Positions 1 through 9,859 of a stretch of DNA of 45,856 nucleotides are shown here, in pieces. A program made the translations under genes and the position numbers. A model generated the notes under the pieces. The model searched no databases. It had not been told where the DNA came from and worked only from the letters and a program-made list of their open reading frames with translations. The stretch comes from Candidatus Altimarinota bacterium (GTDB lineage Bacteria; Patescibacteriota; Gracilibacteria; BD1-5; UBA6164), in the NCBI GenBank assembly GCA_026988025.1, contig JALSMB010000044.1, forward strand, positions 1 through 45,856. Direction: 5' to 3'. Positions within the stretch are counted from its first letter, which is position 1; the number at the start of each line of letters is the position of its first letter.

Positions 1-144
1 AAGTCATATATATTTTCAATCTTTCATTAAAACTACCAAATTATCTCAAGTTTTTATATCAAGAGTATCCCTAATCTCCTTAGGTATAACTATCTGCCCT
101 TTAGGTCATACGGTAGTAGTTCAAACTACTTTTAAATTTATCAT
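1..144 (-). CDS. AbrB/SpoVT-type DNA-binding protein (3' truncated)
   Basis: Only the first 48 codons are in the window; the gene runs off the left edge. Residues about 8-45 match the swapped-hairpin AbrB/MazE/SpoVT DNA-binding domain: a V-G-P-K-G-Q-I-V-I-P-K-E-I-R core followed by a D-I-K-T-G-D turn. Several of its glycines are TGA. Proteins of this family are transition-state regulators or antitoxins that bind AT-rich operators as dimers. With the C-terminus missing it is not possible to tell a free-standing regulator from an antitoxin with a toxin partner next door. The ATG at 144 is the only start that keeps the whole domain. It is separated from the secreted-protein operon to its right by a terminator hairpin. 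Confidence 0.8.
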
Positions 145-223
145 TTTCTTTAACATAATTATTATATTTTTTATAAGTAAGAATAAAGTAAGAAAAGTTA
201 TACTAAGTATACTTGATATAATA

Positions 224-257
224 AAAAAATAAAGTTTATTTATAAACTTTATTTTTT
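224..257. terminator. bidirectional hairpin terminator
   Basis: A stem of about 15 base pairs (core 228-238 with 243-253, loop TTTA) is flanked by A- and T-runs, so it can end transcription in both directions. It lies just past the stop of the signal peptidase gene (256-783). Confidence 0.75.
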
Positions 258-783
258 ACTTAATAATTCTATGTGTAATCTTATTACATCATATAAATCA
301 AAATTCCAAACTATCAACTGAAACTTTTACATTATCTCCAAATACTGAGCACTGAGGAGCTTTTACCCATCATTTATTAGTATTATTTGACCATAAAAGT
401 AAAGTTTTATAAAACTTTGTATTTCTATAATTATTAAATTCTAAATTAAATTTATTATTTATAGTTAAAACTAAGGTTTTTCACTCATTTTTATAGCTTA
501 TAACATATTTATCTCAAGGTAGTATTTTTAATCTTTTAATATATTCTATATTTGATCAATTTATATTAAATACAACTATATCATCTTTTACAAGAGTATT
601 AAAGTCAGTAATTTTTTCTATCTGATAAAGTTTTCAGTTTTTCAATGCTGGCAGCATACTATTTCAATGTATTTGAACATAAGAAATATTTTTATCACTA
701 GAATTACAAGAACTTAATACAAAAATAACAAATAATATAATTAATATTTTATATAATTTATATCTTTTTATTCAGAAATACAT
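256..783 (-). CDS. lepB: type I signal peptidase (S26) with lipoprotein-type N-terminus
   Basis: 175 residues with TGA=Gly. After a hydrophobic segment come the signal peptidase I boxes in order: G-N-S-M (box B, nucleophile Ser), D-D-I-V-V-F (box C), Y-I-K-R-L-K-I-L-P-G-D (box D, general-base Lys) and F-G-D-N followed by V-D-S-L-E-F-G (box E). It should cleave exported preproteins on the outer face of the membrane. The odd feature is the N-terminus: the hydrophobic stretch ends in L-S-S-C, a lipobox, and its DNA (707-750) is nearly identical to the signal sequence of the Cys-repeat lipoprotein at 1295-2467. The start overlaps the end of the next gene upstream by 16 bases, so the two are co-translated. 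A dedicated processing enzyme for this locus is an inference; it may be the general signal peptidase. Confidence 0.85.
707..750 (-). repeat. lipoprotein signal-peptide repeat, copy 1
   Basis: 44 bases encoding the hydrophobic core and lipobox of the signal peptidase protein. It matches 2418-2461 with 2 mismatches, although the mature proteins that follow are unrelated. Confidence 0.85.
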
Positions 784-1244
784 GTAGTTTTATAATTACA
801 CCGTGTTCAATTAGAATATTTATGTGAAATATATAAAACATGATCAGGGCTTTGGTTACTAAAATTATTATAATCGCATCAGTCTTGTAAAATTATAGTA
901 TTATTTTTTGTTCAAACAAATGTCCATTGAGCACTTGTTCATTTATTTCTTCAAATTTCATAAAATCAAACTGGGCATGTTTTATAACTTTGTCATACAT
1001 AATTTAAAATAAGTCTATCACCTCACGTTGTTGCTGCACTAGCTGGTATTACATCAGTTGGTAATTTTCATCACACATCTAATCAGACTAAGTTATTTTC
1101 TGCTTTTGTATCTGATGATGTTATTGCTACAAATCATTTAACTAGGTTTGAACTTATTTGACTTGCAAATGTTGGATTAAATATAAAAGCTGCTATTAAA
1201 ATTCAAGCAAGCATATATCATATGTTTTTTATTTCTAATCTCAT
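768..1244 (-). CDS. exported variable protein A (conserved N-terminus, divergent C-terminus)
   Basis: 158 residues. A signal peptide (hydrophobic to about residue 26, ending N-P-T-F-A-S) is followed by a segment with G-L-D-V-G-G-K-L-P-T-D-V-I-P and then a C-terminal half with a T-C-P-x-G-[FY] motif and several cysteines. The first 77 codons differ from those of the paralogue at 2484-2918 by about 17 bases, and the promoter region is conserved too, but the C-terminal halves align only around the T-C-P-x-G motif. No family was recognised. Many glycines are TGA. It overlaps the start of the downstream signal peptidase gene. A surface or secreted ligand whose exposed half has diversified is an inference. 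Confidence 0.8.
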
Positions 1245-1287
1245 AGTATTTTATTAGATATTAAATTAAAATGTATTTTATTGAGTT
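1014..1287 (-). repeat. duplicated promoter + N-terminal module, copy A
   Basis: Covers the first 77 codons of protein A plus 43 bases upstream. It corresponds to 2688-2961; the upstream 43 bases differ at only 2 positions. Similarity stops abruptly on the C-terminal side. Confidence 0.85.
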
Positions 1288-1294
1288 TTCCTCC

Positions 1295-2467
1295 TTATTT
1301 AACACCAGTTAATTTATAACATAATTCTTTATCTACTGGTGTTCAGTTATTATTACTTTGAAGATTGTCACAAAACTCTTTTGGGGTAATGTTCCCTATA
1401 TTATTAGATATAGGATTATTATTAGATATAGGATTATTATTAATAGAATTTAATGAGCTACATTCTTCTTGTTTTAATTTAGTAGGATATAATTTACAGT
1501 AATCTTTTGTATTTGATTTTTCATTAAGAGTTTCTATGGTATTATTCATACAAGAATCTTTTTGCATAAAATCAGTAAAATTATTTTCACAATACTTTAT
1601 TGTTTTTTCTTTTACTCATTTAGCTATACTATATTTATTTACACATTCATTTTTCAACATTATATCACTAGATAATGAACATTTATTTATTCATTGTTCT
1701 GCATTATTTAGAATAACTTTTCTTCTACATTCATTTTTTTGCATTGTATCTGTAAACTTATCACAAGATTTCACAACTAATGTATTATCAGTATTTTTCT
1801 TATTTATTTCATTAATACAACTATTTTGATTTAATTCTCCTACTAACTTTTTACAGTATTTTATATCTCATTTTTCTAATGCTATTTTTTTATTTATTGT
1901 ATTTATACAATCATTTTTAGATAATTCATCTCAAAATTTTGAACAAATATTATCATCTTTTGTATTACTTATTACATCATTTTTTATATTTGAAATACAA
2001 AATCATTTTTTTCATTCATCAGATATTTTTAAACATAAATCTAGATTTTTATCTGTTTTTGCAATAGTGTTATAATATTCATCATTACATCTATTTTGTA
2101 AATCAGCATATTTAGAAAAACTATCACAATAAGTTTTAGTTTTTATTCAAAATCTAGATTTAGTAACTAGAACAGAATTAAAACATTCTTTTAATAAATT
2201 TTCATTTTTAATGCTATTACAAAAATTTACATCTAAATTATCTACAGCATTCTGAGTAATTTTATTAGCTTTATTTGCAAGTTCAATATCTATAGATTTT
2301 TCTTCTTTGTAAGTATTATCATTTTCTTCAGTAATAGTATCTTTTTCTATTACAATCTTAACCTCTTGTTTATTTTGATTATCTATATTTTGCGCTAAGA
2401 TATCATTTTTATTTCAACAAGAACTTAATACAAAAACAACAGATAATATAATTAATATTTTTTTCAT
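1295..2467 (-). CDS. lipoprotein built of Cys-x11-Cys repeats
   Basis: 390 residues. The N-terminus is a lipoprotein signal ending L-S-S-C-G, so the mature protein should be lipid-anchored on the outer surface. After an acidic linker there are about nine repeats spaced roughly 25-40 residues apart, each with two cysteines separated by 11 or 12 residues (for example C-K-K-L-V-G-E-L-N-Q-N-S-C and C-D-K-F-T-D-T-M-Q-K-N-E-C). The spacing suggests helical hairpins each clamped by a disulphide. The C-terminal part contains an Asn-rich I-S-N-N-N-P repeat. No known family was recognised. It lies 16 bases downstream of the gene for protein B and forms a two-gene unit with it. The ATG at 2467 is the only one giving a signal peptide. 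Confidence 0.8.
2418..2461 (-). repeat. lipoprotein signal-peptide repeat, copy 2
   Basis: 44-base match (2 mismatches) to 707-750. It encodes the hydrophobic core and lipobox of the Cys-repeat lipoprotein. Confidence 0.85.
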
Positions 2468-2483
2468 ATATAAAATTTATAAA

Positions 2484-2918
2484 TTAATCCTGAACACAAC
2501 AATTAGTATATGATTTCCAGGTATCATGCCAATCATTATTAAATCAAGTCTTATTACTTCAAGATGGAGTTGTTACCATCATTTCATGCCGATTAGCTTT
2601 TCATATAAAAGACATTTTAGAGTATCCTGTAGGACAAGTAAAGCTAGTATTATTTGCTGTATCTATATTTGTTGTACATATATATAAATTAGTTCAGGCA
2701 GTAGTAGCTGCTTCAGCAGGTATTACATCAGTTGGTAATTTTCATCATGCGTCTAATCAGACTAAGTTATTTTCTGTTTTTGTATCTGATGATGTTATTG
2801 CTACAAATCATTTAACTAAGTTTGAGCTTATTTGACTTGCAAATGTTGGATTAAATATAAAAGCTGCTATTAAAACTCAAGCAAGTATATATCATATATT
2901 TTTTATTTCTAATTTCAT
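2484..2918 (-). CDS. exported variable protein B (paralogue of protein A)
   Basis: 144 residues with the same signal peptide and L-P-T-D-V-I-P segment as the protein at 768-1244, nearly identical through residue 77. The C-terminal half differs: it keeps a T-C-P-T-G-Y motif but otherwise does not align, and it ends in a C-C-V-Q-D tail. Immediately downstream on the same strand is the Cys-repeat lipoprotein, mirroring the arrangement of protein A with the signal peptidase. Family unknown; exported by inference from the signal peptide. Confidence 0.8.
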
Positions 2919-2961
2919 AGTATTTTATTAGATATTAAATTAAAATTTATTTTAATGAGTT
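2688..2961 (-). repeat. duplicated promoter + N-terminal module, copy B
   Basis: Second copy of the module described at 1014-1287: 77 codons plus 43 bases of upstream DNA. Confidence 0.85.
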
Positions 2962-2996
2962 GATTCTCAGATTTTATCGAGTTTTCTCTCAAATTA

Positions 2997-3374
2997 TTAT
3001 TTATAATATTTTATAACATTTATAAGTGAACCTGATTCATTAGTAAAACATTCATCATAATTTCAAGAATTTGTAATCCATTTCATTCATACTATATCAC
3101 TATTAGAATTTAAACAATAAGATACACAAGCAATTCAATCACAAGTATTTCATACTGCATTCCAAGAACTAATATTACTTGTAATAGAATTATCTATTAA
3201 TTTTCAACTTCAAACACTCCCATCTTTAATATTATTCCCAACTAAAACCCATTCCCCCGTTACTAATTGTTCAAATAAAGCTCAAATACTACCATTATCA
3301 GCAGCATAAGTTATAGTTCATACTGATAAAATTCATACTACAAATCAAATCATATATTTTTTTATATCTTTCAT
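2997..3374 (-). CDS. small exported protein, family unknown
   Basis: 125 residues: one N-terminal hydrophobic segment (about residues 8-24, ending T-Y-A-A) and a mature part of about 100 residues with N-I-K-D-G-S-V-G-S-G-K-L-I-D-N-S-I-T, the kind of short Gly/Asp repeat seen in beta-solenoid or fibre proteins, then four cysteines near the end. It does not align with proteins A and B. It lies 24 bases downstream of the large surface protein gene (3399-4952) and is probably co-transcribed with it. Confidence 0.7.
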
Positions 3375-3398
3375 ATAAATATTATTAAAAATTAAAGT

Positions 3399-4952
3399 TT
3401 ATTTTTTTAAAATAAAATGCGGATCTTTTTGTATTATAGGATTGTATTCTATAACAAGTGATGTAACTTTTTCAGTAGATCTAAGTCCTGCATATGTATT
3501 ATCATCTATAAAACATTTTTTCTTTCATGCAAATGAATATAAAATAGCTCATGTTCAAGTTTCTCATTTAGCTACTATTTTTCAACTAGGACTAGAACAA
3601 TCTCATTCTACATCATCATTTAATATTATTTGAAAACTTCTTAATCTAGCTAAATTATATGTTTTTATATTTGGAAGGCTATCTCATCAATTTGATATAT
3701 AATCATCTGTTCAATAAGTAGCTATATCATCTCAATATGTATTTTTTGTAGATAAAGCTCAATAAATCAAAAGTTGTTTTCTTAAAATATTTGGATTATC
3801 ATCAGAGTTTAATACTTGACTTCAATTATAACCTATAATACTTCAATCAGCTATTATTATTGCATCTATATTTGTTACATCAGGATTTATATATACATTA
3901 CCTCAATTTTGTCTATTTTTTGAATCTCTTTTAACAACTATTACTAATTGACTTTTTTTATCACTATTTGAAATATCTGTATCTATATATAAATTTCATC
4001 ACTTAATATATAATAATTGTTGTCAATAAACTCACATAACTGTATCACTTTCAGTAGCTCAATCTCATAAAGTTAAAATCTTTCATTTATTATCTCTATT
4101 TGAATAATCAAATTCTTCTTGTCATTCATAATTATAATAAAATACTCTTTTAGTAAAATCAAATGAAGCTAAAGGTAAATTATTATCTGTTATTGGAGTA
4201 ATTCAATTGGTATATTTTATTAAATTTTTGTTTAAATTTTTAGTAAATTCTAACTTAGTATTTTTAGTATAATCTATTGTTCATCAATTTTCTCATGAAT
4301 AATCTGAATTAAGTCATATTCTATCTTTTATATTATTAATTCAATTGATAGAAATCTTTTTATCATCAAATATATCTGATTTTCTAATAACTATATCTTC
4401 TCATCTAGAGTTTTTAATAATCAATGTTTCAATAGATTCTGATCAATTAATTACTATTTCTCATAAAAGATTTGATTTTAAAGTAATTTGTGATTTTTGT
4501 GATTTAGGACAATAATAACTTTTTCAACCAGTATTATCAATATCTATTTCTCAAAATCATGGAGAATACAATTTTCATGAAAATGAATAACTAACATTAT
4601 TACAATTTAGGTTTATTGTTGAATCATTTAAAAGTTCTAATTCTCAATATTTTAAATAAAAATCTCAATATAACTGTGAAATCAAAACTCAACTTCATAC
4701 AACTGAATAAGAATCATTTCAATTATTTCATGGATTATACATTTGAAGTATTTTAATTCTTTTTCAATTTATATAATCATTTGAAAGTTTATCAATTAAT
4801 GATACATCTATATTTGCATTATTTGTTGTATCAAAACTAAACCAATCATTTGGATATGAATCATCAAATCATGTGACTAATATTTCTAAAGCTTTTACAG
4901 TTCAGAATAAAACAAAAAATAAAATTACTACTAATGTAAAATAATTCTTCAT
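3399..4952 (-). CDS. large exported surface protein with conserved C-terminal domain
   Basis: 517 residues with a signal peptide at 1-19. The middle is Asn/Ser/Thr-rich beta-type sequence without a recognised domain. The C-terminal third contains G-G-N-V-Y-I-N-P-D-V-T-N-I-D-A, then I-A-D-G-S-I, Y-G-A-L-S-T-K-N-T-Y-G-D-D, T-Y-N-L-A-R-L-R-S-F and I-E-Y-N-P. The same ordered motifs end the 949-residue protein at 38444-41293, so the two share a domain. Adhesin or cell-surface filament are possible roles; neither is shown. It is the first gene of the minus-strand locus and diverges from elp3 across a 166-base gap. Confidence 0.75.
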
Positions 4953-5063
4953 AGAATGATTTTTAATATTATAATTACAATTAATTTACATTTATTTTAA
5001 GAAAATACTAATAATCTTTCTTTTTAAGCTTTACAAAAAACAAAAATATTTCATAAATAAAAA

Positions 5064-5091
5064 TTGAATAAAAACACTTTTTATATATAAT
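5064..5091 (+). promoter_or_regulatory. promoter for elp3
   Basis: TTGAAT at 5064-5069 and TATAAT at 5086-5091, 16 bases apart. The start codon is 28 bases past the -10 box. The rest of the 4953-5118 gap is AT-rich and must also hold the divergent promoter of the surface-protein gene, for which no clear box was found. Confidence 0.55.
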
Positions 5092-5118
5092 TCCAAAAAC
5101 TTAAAAATAATTAAATTT

Positions 5119-6825
5119 ATGGCAAATATTACAAAAATAGAAAATAAAATAGAAATACTTGATGAGCTTCTAAAAGTATGACAAGATGCAACTAAAAAAG
5201 ACCCTACATGATTTAGTAAAAATGATTTTGCTAAGTTAAAAAATGAGGTTTATAAAAAATATAAAATAGCTAAACCTTTTCAATCAATAGAACTTATTGA
5301 AAGATATGAAGAATTAAAAGCTGATTGAACTATGGAAGAAAATTTATTTTTTCAAAAAATATTAAGAAAAAGATGAATTAGAAGTCTTTCTTGAGTAACT
5401 GTTATATCACTTTTAACAGAGTTTTTTTGATGTCCTTGAAAATGTATTTATTGTCCTACTTTTGAAGGATTACCAAAATCATATATACCAAATGAACCTG
5501 CAGTTCAAAGAGCTGTAATGAATAATTTTGATCCTATTATGCAAATTCATAATAGATTAAGAGCATTAGAAATGACTGGTCATAAAATAGAAAAAAATGA
5601 TGTGAGAATTATTGGTGGAACTTGGTCAGTGTATCCAAAACCATATCAAGAAATGTTTATTAAAGCTATTTATGATGCTTTTAATACATATGATGATATG
5701 AAAGTATATTTAGAAAAAACAGATTTTTCTAATGATAAATTTGCTACTTTTAAATTAAAGCAATGATATAAAGCTAAGCTAGCAAATAATTTAGAAGAAG
5801 CAAAAAAAATAAATGAAACTTCAAGACTTAGAGTTATTTGAATAGCTATTGAAACAAGGCCAGACTGGGTAAATATAGAAGAAATAAAAAGACTTAGAAG
5901 TTATTGAGTAACAAGAGTAGAAATCGGATACCAAACTACAATAGATAAAATAAATGAATTAAATAAAAGATGACATTGAAACAAGGAAAGTATTGAAGCA
6001 ACTAAATTATTAAAAGATGCTTGAATAAAAGTAGTGGCACATATGATGCCAAACCTACTTTGATCAACACCAGATTTAGATAGAAAAGCATTAAAAGAAG
6101 TTTTTGATAATCCTGATTTTAGACCAGATGAATTAAAAATATATCCTATGATGGTAACTGATAAATCAGAATTAACGGATTTATGGAAAAATGGTTGATT
6201 TAAAGCTTATGACGATGAAACTCTAATAGATTTAACTGCAGATTTGCAGATGATGATTCCTGAATATATTAGATTAAATAGAACTTATAGAGATATTCCA
6301 GCTGATCAAATTTTAGAATGATCTATTATTGCTAATCTTAGACAAATTGTTGAGAAAAAAATAGCTGAAAAATGAGTTAAGCTTTTAGATACAAGACATA
6401 GAGAAATAAGAGAATGAAAAAATGACCCTAAAAAAGCTACTATTCATACTTTTAAATATGAAGCTTCAAAATGAAAAGAATTTTTTCTTACTTTTGAGGA
6501 TCCAGAAGATAGAACTATTTTTAGTTTACTTAGGTTAAGATTACCAGAAGAAAACAAAGAAATTTTATCAGTTTTACCAGAGTTGGAATGATGTGCTTTA
6601 ATTAGAGAAATTCATACTTTTTGAGATCAATTATCTGTTAATGAAAAAGGTTCAACATTTGGTCAACATATATGATTTTGAAAAAAACTTATAGCTGAAA
6701 GTGAAAAAATAGCAAAAGAAAATTGATACTCAAAAATGGCTGTAATTGCTGGTGTTTGAGTTAGATGATATTATGAAAAAAGATGATATAGTTTAGTTTG
6801 AGAGTATATGATTAAAAAAATATAA
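5119..6825 (+). CDS. elp3: Elp3-type tRNA U34 carboxymethyl transferase (radical SAM + acetyltransferase)
   Basis: 568 residues. The radical-SAM cluster motif C-P-G-K-C-I-Y-C starts at residue 105. It is followed by Elp3-type blocks such as I-G-G-T-W-S-V-Y-P, R-L-R-V-I-G-I-A-I-E-T-R-P-D and R-V-E-I-G-Y-Q-T-T. The C-terminal 130 residues are a GNAT domain ending in G-V-G-V-R-G-Y-Y-E-K-R-G-Y. Elp3 uses SAM and acetyl-CoA to start cm5U modification at the wobble position of tRNAs. It is the catalytic subunit of eukaryotic Elongator and works alone in archaea and some bacteria. No other Elongator subunit is nearby. Length is normal for single-subunit Elp3. It stands alone, with its own promoter. 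Confidence 0.92.
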
Positions 6826-6840
6826 TTGATTATAATTAAC

Positions 6841-6885
6841 GGTACCGGTACTGGAATAGAAACAAGATTTCTAAGTACCGGTACC
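6841..6885. repeat. GC-rich nested inverted repeat
   Basis: A 12-base arm (6841-6852) pairs perfectly with 6874-6885. Inside it, after a 4-base GGAA bulge, TAGAAA (6857-6862) pairs with TTTCTA (6868-6873) around a 5-base loop. Each outer arm is itself nearly a repeat of the palindrome GGTACC. There is no T-run after it, so it is not a classical terminator. It stands out strongly from the surrounding AT-rich DNA. No second copy was found in the window. Confidence 0.8.
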
Positions 6886-6906
6886 ATTTATATTTAAAAT
6901 GATTTT

Positions 6907-8538
6907 ATGTTAAACAAAATTATAAAAATATTACTTGTTTTATTATTTTTTTTATTACCACTTATAAATTCTCATTTGATAGATTTATTTTGAATTAAGT
7001 GGGGTTTTTATGTTGATTGAAATTATGAATTTACAAAATTAATGTTTTTTAATGTCTTTTCATGATTAATTTTAACTTTATTTTTTATTAAAAATAATCC
7101 ACTATTGAATTTCCTCCTTTGAAAAAGGAGCAAGGCTATAAATAAATTAATAATTCCAAAAATTGTTATTCCTATAATATTCATATTATTTTTATCTACA
7201 ATATTTTCAGAATTCTGATATATTTCTCTATTTTGAAATATATCAAAATGACATAGTTTACTAATGTTTTTAAATCTATTATGATTATTTATTTTATTTA
7301 TAAATCAAGGTAAGGATTTTAGAAAAAAGTTAATTTTTACAACAATTATATCAAGTATATTTGTTTGAATATTATGAATAAAAGAATATTACTTCCCTAC
7401 TTTTGATTATTGAAATTTATCAAATAGAGCATTATCTACTTTTTGACATCCAAATTATTTAGTATTATATATTTTAATATTAATTCCATTTATTTTATCA
7501 AAACAATTTATTTTATCAAAATTTATAAGGTGAATAACTTGATTAATATTAATTTTTTTACTTTTTTTAACAAAATCTGTTTGGTGAATTTTTATATTTT
7601 TAATATATATTTTATTTTTAATTTTTAATAAAAATAAAGAAAAAATAAAGAAAAAATATTTGATTATTTTTATAATATTTTGAGTAGCAATCTTATGAAT
7701 TGTAATATATAATTTCTGATTAATTACTAAACTTAATTCTTTTATATCAAGATTTTATATTTGGGAAACAACATTAAAAATAATTTTTTCTGATTTAAAA
7801 CATTTCATTTTTTGATATTGATTATCTACACTTGATTTATATTTTGATTCTTTCAAAGTAAAAGAACTTTTTATATTTGAAAATATAGGTTTTACAGCAG
7901 ATAGACCACACAATTTGATATTAAATATTTTTTATAATTTTTGATTTTTATGATTAAGTTTATTAGTTTATATCTTTTATTCTTTTATAAAAAATATAAA
8001 AAATAATAATTTTTACCATTCTATTATTTTATTTTTAATTTTTACTATTTTTAATTTTTCAAGTATTTCAGTTTATTTAATTTTAATTTTAATAATTTCA
8101 TTAATTTACAAAGAAAAAAATGATATAAATAATATATTTATAAAAAATATTATTATATTAATAATATTTATAACTACTATTTTTTGAATATATATTTCGA
8201 TAATAAATTATAATGATCAATATTTGAAATATATAAATCCAAACTATATTTCAAATAATTATTTTATTAAAAAACAAAATCTAAATTTAGATACATATAA
8301 AAATAATTTATCAGTTATTCAATTATTTTCACTTTGAGACTTGTATCGGGAAAATAATGATAAAATCAAAGCAAAAGAATATTATAAAGAATGACTAGCA
8401 AAATTACCAGATATGTGGAATGAAAATTCTAAATATTATGATAATTATTTAATTAAAAACATATTTACTCCAGCAAGATTTTATTCAGAAAAATTTAGTA
8501 ACTTAAAGGAAGTATTAAAAAGAGTTTGAGATAAATAA
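6907..8538 (+). CDS. O-antigen ligase / polymerase-like membrane protein
   Basis: 543 residues, mostly hydrophobic, with about ten to twelve predicted membrane spans and a soluble C-terminal tail from about residue 430. Two family signatures are visible: F-G-H-P-N-Y-L in a central span, and A-D-R-P-H-N-L-I-L-N starting near residue 332, equivalent to the R-x-H-N loop of WaaL/Wzy-type ligases and polymerases. These enzymes move or polymerise undecaprenyl-linked sugars at the outer face of the membrane. In a cell with peptidoglycan and an LCP protein (22372-23832), polymerising or transferring a wall glycopolymer is the likely role. The substrate cannot be told. Start chosen at ATG 6907, since ATG 6901 meets TAA at once. 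Confidence 0.75.
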
Positions 8539-8584
8539 AAAAATATTAATATTAAAATATAATAAAATTCTAAAACAATTAAAT

Positions 8585-9820
8585 ATGACTATAAAAATTG
8601 AAAATATATTAGAAGCTAAACATAACTTTTGAGATTTTATAAAAACAACTCCTCTAATAAAATCAGAAAGATTATCAAAACTTTATAAAGCAGAAATTTT
8701 CATAAAAAGAGAAGATTTACAACCAGTAAGAAGTTATAAAATAAGATGAGCTTTTAACAAAATAAATTCATTATCAGAAAAAGAAAAGCAATTGTGAGTA
8801 GTTTGTGCTAGTGCTTGAAATCATGCTCAATGAGTAGCTATTACTTGTAGTTATTTAAAAATAAAATGAACTATTTTTATGCCAATAACTACACCAGAAC
8901 AAAAAGTATATAAAACTAAACAGTTCTGATGAAAATATGTAAAAGTAATTTTGATATGAGATACTTTTGATGATGCTTTAAAAGCAAGTCTTAAATTTAA
9001 AAAAGAAAATAAATCAAATTTCATACATCCTTTTGATGATTTAAAAGTTATAGAATGACAAGCTACTGTATGACTTGAAATATTTGAAGAAATAAATCCA
9101 GACTTTTATGTGTGTCCAATTGGTTGAGGGTGATTTATTTCATGACAAATAATTGCAAAAAATTTACTAAGTCCAAAAACTAAAATAATTTGAGTTGAGC
9201 CAGAATGAGCAGATGCAATGAAAAAAAGTTTAGAAACTTGAACTAATATAGAATTAAATAAAATAGATATTTTTGTTGATTGAGCAGCTGTTAAAAAAGA
9301 ATGAGAACTTACATATGAAATATGTAAGAATGAAAAATTAAAAATAATTGAAGCTCCAGAAAATAGGATATGTACTACAATACTGGATTATTTAAAAGAA
9401 GACTGAATAGTAGTAGAACCCGCATGAGCACTTACTACAGATGCTTTAAAAGATTTAAAAGAAGATATAAAATGAAAAACGGTAGTAATAGTTATTTCAT
9501 GAAGTAATTTTGATTTTGAAAGATTACCAGAAATAAAAGAAAGAAGCTTAAAATATGAATGATTTAAAAAATATTTTTTAGTTTCATTTCCACAAAGGCC
9601 ATGAGCATTAAAAGATTTTTTATCTACTCTATGAGAAAATGATGACATAGAAAGATTTGAATATCTTAAAAAGTCTGCAAAAAATACAGCTCCAGTTTTT
9701 ATATGAATAAAAACAAACAATAAAAAAAATTGGTCAAAAATAGAAAAAAATATGGATAAATTATGATTTAAATATAAAGATGTTACAAATGATGAATTGT
9801 ATTTTGATTTACTAGTTTAA
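8585..9820 (+). CDS. ilvA: threonine dehydratase (threonine ammonia-lyase)
   Basis: 411 residues. The PLP lysine is K52 in S-Y-K-I-R-G-A, the phosphate-binding loop is G-G-G-G-F-I-S-G, and S-A-G-N-H-A-Q-G is present, all typical of fold-type II threonine/serine dehydratases. The last 80 residues (from about F-L-V-S-F-P-Q-R-P-G-A-L) resemble the ACT-like regulatory domain of the short biosynthetic or catabolic enzyme. It converts threonine to 2-oxobutyrate and ammonia through a reactive enamine. The next gene encodes RidA, which clears exactly that intermediate. A TATAAT at 8558-8563 may be its promoter. No other isoleucine-pathway gene is in the window, so a catabolic role is plausible. Confidence 0.9.
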
Positions 9821-9859
9821 GTATGATATTATAATTAAAATATAATTTAATTTAAAAAT

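Noticed and set aside
1536..1829. 97-residue plus-strand reading frame with hydrophobic look
   Set aside because: Shadow of the Cys-repeat lipoprotein; the Phe/Leu-rich look is the complement of Lys/Asn/Glu codons.
5119..6825. Many apparent frameshifts or pseudogenes (split elp3, ileS, clpC, peroxiredoxin)
   Set aside because: All apparent breaks are in-frame TGA at Gly positions; with code 25 every gene is intact.
9388..9720. 110-residue minus-strand reading frame
   Set aside because: Antisense shadow of ilvA; its low stop frequency comes from the sense codons, and it carries no start context or motif.
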